DNA of 8,568 nt from assembly GCA_031278795.1 (NCBI GenBank), contig JAITJT010000032.1, forward strand, positions 1 to 8,568, read 5' to 3'. The stretch's first letter is position 1; every line of letters begins with the position of its first letter. Below are positions 5,002-8,568 of the stretch, piece after piece. The position numbers and the translations under genes were made by a program. A model generated the notes under the pieces. It worked only from the letters and a program-made list of their open reading frames with translations, did no database searches and had not been told where the DNA came from. The stretch is from Deltaproteobacteria bacterium. GTDB lineage: Bacteria > Desulfobacterota > Desulfarculia > Adiutricales > Adiutricaceae.

Positions 5002-5262
5002 AGAGATATTCTGTCCTAAGGACGGAGAAAATTCCAGGCTACTTGAAGTCCAAATACTAGATAGGCAGTTATTTGAGCAATCTATCCAAAATGCTGCTTT
5101 TTGTTTTTTTGTGCCTTAATTTTTCGCTTTTATCTTAATTTTCATACATTTTTTGGCGTTTTGTTTTATTTACTCTTCTTTATTTACCTTTCTTAATATT
5201 AGCCTCTTCTCTTTACCAGCGGATTGGATTTTTTAAGCCTGCCAAGGGAGCCTCCCAGAAAA
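5002..5262 (+). other. Long T-rich leader, possible short RNA at its 5' end
   Basis: CTGTCC (5011-5016) pairs with GGACGG (5020-5025) across a TAA loop just after the predicted start. GATAG (5059-5063) and CTATC (5082-5086), or GCAG and CTGC (5065-5068, 5094-5097), give weaker stems before a T5GT7 tract ending near 5110, which could be a weak terminator. From about 5098 to 5220 the sequence is strikingly pyrimidine- and T-rich, with no ORF and little folding potential. No riboswitch class is recognised. Confidence 0.35.
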
Positions 5263-6018
5263 ATGATACTACACTGTCCCGGCTGCAGAGCAAAATTGCG
5301 CCTTGCGGACGAGTATAAGAACAACAAGGAGATTTGGATCAAGTGCCCCAAATGTGGCGAGAGGTTCAGGCCCCAATCCTCCGATCTGGTCGCCCAGCTC
5401 ACTAGGGAGCCCAAGGTCGAGGGGCCAAGTCCTGAGAGCCGCAGGAAGGTGGAGGACCTCCTCAACCGCATGGATCTGGACAAGATGAGCCAGGCCAAGC
5501 AGGATCGGGACGAGTTCTCTCTAGATGCCATTCCGGTCATACCGGAGCCCCCGCAAAGGGCGAAGATATTCCTGGTTATCACCGCACTTCTGGTGGTGGC
5601 TATGCTCTTAGCGCTTGGTATCATTTTCAAGTATTCCGTGGCGCCCCCGGTGCAGACCCAGGCCGCGGAGACTCCGCCACCGCCTGATTACGGAAAGGAC
5701 ATACTCCTCTACGACCTCATGTCACTGAGGAAGGACATCCTGAAGCTCAGGCACGTGGATAGAACCATAAACTACCGGGGAAGGGAGTCGAGGATCTACA
5801 AGTACTTCGTCTCCAACCTGGCGCCGGATCTCTGCCAGGACATAACCAACATACACATTTGGTCTCCCCAGACCTCCCAGGGCTTCAAGATGAGCGCCAG
5901 CTGCCTATCGCCCACCCTGGAGGCGGCCACCCTGGAGGTGGACTGGAACATAAACGCCGCGAAGATTTCCATACCCGGAAGGCCCCTGGTGGTGGATCTT
6001 CCGCTTCCAAGACCCTAA
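5263..6018 (+). CDS. Zinc-ribbon, single-TM protein of unknown function
   Basis: The protein has 251 residues. An N-terminal MJ0042-like zinc ribbon has CPGC (5-8) and CPKC (28-31). A linker with a charged helix follows (about 58-80), then one membrane segment (about 102-123, from IFLVITALL onwards). After a Pro-rich stretch (about 128-142) comes an outward-facing domain of about 110 residues with two Cys (191, 214) that could form a disulfide. I chose ATG 5263 because such zinc ribbons normally begin directly at the initiator Met. A TTG at 5224 would add 13 unlikely residues. The nearest SD-like GGGAG is rather distant (13 nt). Directly upstream of three prepilin genes, it may have a role in pilus assembly or its regulation (inference from context). 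The fold of the C-terminal domain is not recognised. Confidence 0.8.
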   Translation: MILHCPGCRAKLRLADEYKNNKEIWIKCPKCGERFRPQSSDLVAQLTREPKVEGPSPESRRKVEDLLNRMDLDKMSQAKQDRDEFSLDAIPVIPEPPQRAKIFLVITALLVVAMLLALGIIFKYSVAPPVQTQAAETPPPPDYGKDILLYDLMSLRKDILKLRHVDRTINYRGRESRIYKYFVSNLAPDLCQDITNIHIWSPQTSQGFKMSASCLSPTLEAATLEVDWNINAAKISIPGRPLVVDLPLPRP

Positions 6019-6112
6019 CTTAGATAGTTTTAAGCTTTTTGGCCCTACTAATTAGAGCTGGATATTAAGGAACAATCGTAAAGATCACCTAAATCGACCG
6101 AGGATTTGAGCC

Positions 6113-7426
6113 GTGAAAACCACACCGCTAGACATAAACCCAGGAGTCCCCAAAGTCTCCCCCGAAAGCGTAGCTTCCTTTAGGAAGGCCACTCGCGCCC
6201 CCCAGGGGACGCTTAGGGAAATGCCGCAACTTAAAGATAAGTCCCTCAAAAGCGGCCTCACCCTGGTGGAACTTTTGGTGGTCATCGTCATTTCCTTGAT
6301 TGTCTCAGGTGTCGCATTCTCCGTCTACCGCTTAAACGCCAGCTATTACTATAGGGAGGATGCCTACCTCCAGCAGTACCAGAACCTGAGGGTGGCCCTC
6401 TACACCATCAGCCGTGACGTGCGCATGGCCGGAAACGGCTTTTCAGTTCTAGGCCCCAGCCTCAAACAGATCCAGGTCTACACCCCCACCATGGAGAGGG
6501 CCACCTGCGGGAGCCCCGCCACGACCACCGTTTTCGGTTACGACTGGTTCAGGCATTCAAATTACACCTCCTATGTACCGCCCGACACCTGCATAGCCGA
6601 CCCTAGCGCCCCAGGATGCTCCGGAGGAGGTTCAGTCCCCTGCAGCGTAAACCCAGCCGATACCCCTGGAGTGCGGGCTATATTCGGTATTGACGGAGGC
6701 GAATACGACTCTGACAGCATCACCATCTTCCGCTCGGAGATAGAGTCCGGCGAGCTCCTGGGAAAGCTCACGGCGGTCTCCGGAAACAAAATCACCATCA
6801 CTCCGGAAGCGGAAACCTCTGACAAGAATTTCGAGAAGGCCATTTTGCCTGGTGACATCCTGGCCCTGGTGAACGGAGAAAACGCCGTTGTCCTGGAGGT
6901 GGCCGGCGACTACATTGACGGCGACACGGAGATACCCATCAAGACGGGCGGACGCTTCACCCCCAATTCCCTCACCAGCATCCCCTACCTAAGCGGCTCA
7001 TTCATCTACAATTTCCGGGACGTGACCTTCGTCACCTACTACGTGGATCAGGAAAAGAACCAGCTCATGGCCGACTACCACGATAGGACCAAGATAGACG
7101 ACGGAGGAGCCGATCGCAGCGACGACCCTACCGGCAGACGCTCCTTCGCCGTGGCCTACAATGTGGAAGACCTACAGATCTACTATTTCTTTGACGACGT
7201 GAACATGGTCCTAGTCGCGACCGATCCGGCCATCAGCACCGCTAGGCTAGATGACCAAAGAATCAGGGCCGTGGCTATAGGTATTACCTCAAGATCGCCT
7301 TACGGCGAAGGTGCCCGCAACAAGTTCAGACCAGCCCTGTTCAACAGGAGGGCGGGCACTGACAGAGACGACCGCGTCCGCTCCACCCTGGTACAGACCA
7401 TATATCTGAGGAACTACCAACAATGA
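6113..7426 (+). CDS. PilW-like minor pilin
   Basis: This is a prepilin-type protein with the prepilin peptidase site SGLTLVELL (cut after Gly48, Glu53 at mature +5) and a hydrophobic helix (about 49-70). RVALYTISRDVRMAGNGF just after it is typical of PilW. The protein is 437 residues from GTG 6113 and the pseudopilin head is large, with several Cys in a Gly/Ser/Cys-rich loop (about 158-185). PilW-type proteins help prime pilus assembly in the inner membrane. GTG 6113 has a good SD (GAGGA, 8 nt) but gives a 48-residue leader, unusually long. ATG 6221 would give a conventional 12-residue leader but has a poorly placed SD. The stop overlaps the next start by 4 nt (ATGA), implying coupled translation. 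Confidence 0.85.
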   Translation: MKTTPLDINPGVPKVSPESVASFRKATRAPQGTLREMPQLKDKSLKSGLTLVELLVVIVISLIVSGVAFSVYRLNASYYYREDAYLQQYQNLRVALYTISRDVRMAGNGFSVLGPSLKQIQVYTPTMERATCGSPATTTVFGYDWFRHSNYTSYVPPDTCIADPSAPGCSGGGSVPCSVNPADTPGVRAIFGIDGGEYDSDSITIFRSEIESGELLGKLTAVSGNKITITPEAETSDKNFEKAILPGDILALVNGENAVVLEVAGDYIDGDTEIPIKTGGRFTPNSLTSIPYLSGSFIYNFRDVTFVTYYVDQEKNQLMADYHDRTKIDDGGADRSDDPTGRRSFAVAYNVEDLQIYYFFDDVNMVLVATDPAISTARLDDQRIRAVAIGITSRSPYGEGARNKFRPALFNRRAGTDRDDRVRSTLVQTIYLRNYQQ

Positions 7427-8016
7427 ACCGCCCATCCTCTCACCTAAAAGGGAGCTCTCCAGGCCTGCGATCGGGCTTCACACTCTTGGAGCTCCTCACC
7501 ATAGTCGCCATCATCGGCATACTCGCCATGATAGTGTACCCCAACATGTCCCGCTTGATTCCGGAGAGGAGGATATCCTCCGAGGCCAGGATAATTGAGG
7601 GCTATCTGCAAAAGGCCAGGGTAAAGGCATCCAATGTCCAGAGACCCATAAGGGTGGTCATCAACTGCAACGCCACTCCCTGCTGGGTAGAGAGCCAAAG
7701 GGCTGTCTATGAAGGAAGCGAGGTGGACCACTGGGTAGCGGAGGGAGACAAGCGCTTTATCAACAGCATGGTGGCCTTTATGAACGCCTCAGGGGGTTTT
7801 GGCTATGACGGGGAGGCCCTTCCCTCGGACTGGAAGGTGTTCTTCGCCATTTACATGCCGGACAGCCGGGTCTACTCCAATCCCCGGCCCTTCGAGCTCT
7901 TTTTATACAACAGCGAAATGAAAGCGGACGTAAACCCCAAGGACGGTTGGAACCTCTCCGTGAGTAACGATTCCGGGAGAGTCCTCTTAAAAAGAGACAG
8001 CCGCAATACCACTTAA
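7423..8016 (+). CDS. FimT/GspH-like minor pseudopilin
   Basis: The protein has 197 residues and a prepilin leader ending at Gly18. It is followed by FTLLELL with Glu23 at mature +5 and a membrane helix (about 19-40). A helix with RISSEARIIEGYLQKARVKASNVQ and then RPIRVVINC fit the FimT/GspH family, in which a short helix is followed by a beta-rich head. Two Cys lie close together (NCNATPCW) and may form a disulfide. FimT-like pilins belong to the minor-pilin set that initiates type IV pilus assembly, and some bind DNA. Whether this one does cannot be judged here. Its ATG overlaps the stop of the PilW-like gene. The gap to the next gene is 75 nt. Confidence 0.85.
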   Translation: MNRPSSHLKGSSPGLRSGFTLLELLTIVAIIGILAMIVYPNMSRLIPERRISSEARIIEGYLQKARVKASNVQRPIRVVINCNATPCWVESQRAVYEGSEVDHWVAEGDKRFINSMVAFMNASGGFGYDGEALPSDWKVFFAIYMPDSRVYSNPRPFELFLYNSEMKADVNPKDGWNLSVSNDSGRVLLKRDSRNTT

Positions 8017-8091
8017 ACATTTAAACGCCTTTAGACATCAAGAGCCTCATAAGACACACAGGCATTTTCAACGAATATCGCAGAGGGTAAA

Positions 8092-8568
8092 ATGATTTCT
8101 TCCAGTACATATGGAAAAACCCAAAGCCGGAGTAGCGCCCTGAAACCAGGATTCACCCTCCTGGAAGTCATCGTGACCGTGCTCATCATATCCATCGGCT
8201 GCATGGCGGCGCTCATGATGCAGTCCAGCGCCCTCAAGAGCAACAGCATCTCGGACAACATGACGGTGGGCACCTTCCTGGCGGAATCCGAGATAGAGCG
8301 CCTCAAGGCCATGGCTCACGACGACCTCAAAGCCGAGATAAGCTCCAAGGGCACAACTGTCACAAAGTACCTCAACCGCAAATCCGAGGTCTGCCCCTCT
8401 TCCAGCGCCGCTGGCTGCCAGGACTACATATACACCATGGAGCTCAACTACTTCCTCCCGCAGCCCACAAACTACTCCGTCCAGGCCGAGATCGAGGTGA
8501 GGTGGACTGACAACACCGGAAAGCGCAGCATTTTTTACAGCACCATATTCACGGACCTTGACTACTGA
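8092..8568 (+). CDS. PilV-like minor pilin
   Basis: This 158-residue prepilin has a leader ending at Gly20, with PGFTLLEVIVTVLIISIGCMA giving Glu25 at mature +5 and the long hydrophobic helix. TFLAESEIERLKAMA and the C-terminal VRWTDNTGKRSIFYSTIF resemble PilV-type minor pilins. A CPSSSAAGC pair could close a small disulfide loop. The stop codon coincides with the end of the window, so the gene is complete. AGAGGG lies 4 nt before the ATG. PilX-, PilY1- or PilE-like genes would be expected downstream, outside this window. The order W-T-V differs from the pseudomonad fimT-pilV-pilW order. Confidence 0.85.
   Translation: MISSSTYGKTQSRSSALKPGFTLLEVIVTVLIISIGCMAALMMQSSALKSNSISDNMTVGTFLAESEIERLKAMAHDDLKAEISSKGTTVTKYLNRKSEVCPSSSAAGCQDYIYTMELNYFLPQPTNYSVQAEIEVRWTDNTGKRSIFYSTIFTDLDY

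Noticed and set aside
5062..5079. GGCAGTTATTTGAGC as a sigma-54 promoter for the pilin operon
   Set aside because: GG and GC are 11 bp apart instead of 10, and sigma-54 tolerates no such change.
5224..5262. TTG 5224 as start of the zinc-ribbon protein
   Set aside because: The extra 13 residues precede a zinc ribbon that normally begins at the initiator Met, and the site lacks a good SD.
1..8568. CRISPR arrays, insertion sequences, tRNA or rRNA genes
   Set aside because: I found no regularly spaced repeats, no transposase or terminal inverted repeats, and no T-arm or rRNA signatures.

Overview
The window looks like a chromosomal segment of a Gram-negative bacterium that makes type IV pili and uses sigma-54. 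The mix of GGDEF and PilZ proteins, PilW/FimT/PilV-type minor pilins, a zinc-ribbon membrane protein and sigma-54 promoters fits a deltaproteobacterium (Desulfobacterota) best. That assignment rests on gene content and style only, because no phylogenetic marker is present. The coding regions are fairly GC-rich, while the spacers and the leftward ABC-F gene are visibly richer in A+T.

Layout. (1) 1-390: a leader region with two TTTCCGGA sites 30 bp apart, a sigma-54 promoter (308-323) and a stem-loop just before the ribosome binding site. (2) 391-2251, + strand: a two-gene operon with a 14-nt overlap, encoding a pseudo-receiver/GGDEF diguanylate cyclase and a PilZ-domain protein, so c-di-GMP synthesis and sensing are coupled. 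(3) 2542-4029, - strand: an Lsa-like ABC-F ATPase of the ribosome-protection type, with a leader that may carry a tiny uORF and an SD-masking hairpin. (4) 4030-5262: more than 1.2 kb without a conventional gene but full of RNA-like signals. These are a leftward structured RNA ending in T8 (4288-4431), a consensus-perfect sigma-54 promoter (4537-4552) followed by a roughly 130-nt structured transcript with its own terminator, further hairpins, and a sigma-70-type promoter (4967-4995) with a long T-rich leader. (5) 5263-8568, + strand: a zinc-ribbon/single-TM protein and three prepilin-like proteins (PilW-, FimT/GspH- and PilV-like), which look like the start of a minor-pilin operon continuing past the window.

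How they may work together (inference): c-di-GMP made by the GGDEF protein and read by the PilZ protein is a common way of controlling pilus-based motility or attachment. The minor pilins prime pilus assembly. Sigma-54 is a usual regulator of pilus and motility genes, and here it appears to drive both the c-di-GMP operon and an orphan small RNA beside the pilin operon. That small RNA, which may also encode an 18-residue Arg/Pro-rich peptide, is the most interesting unexplained element in the window.
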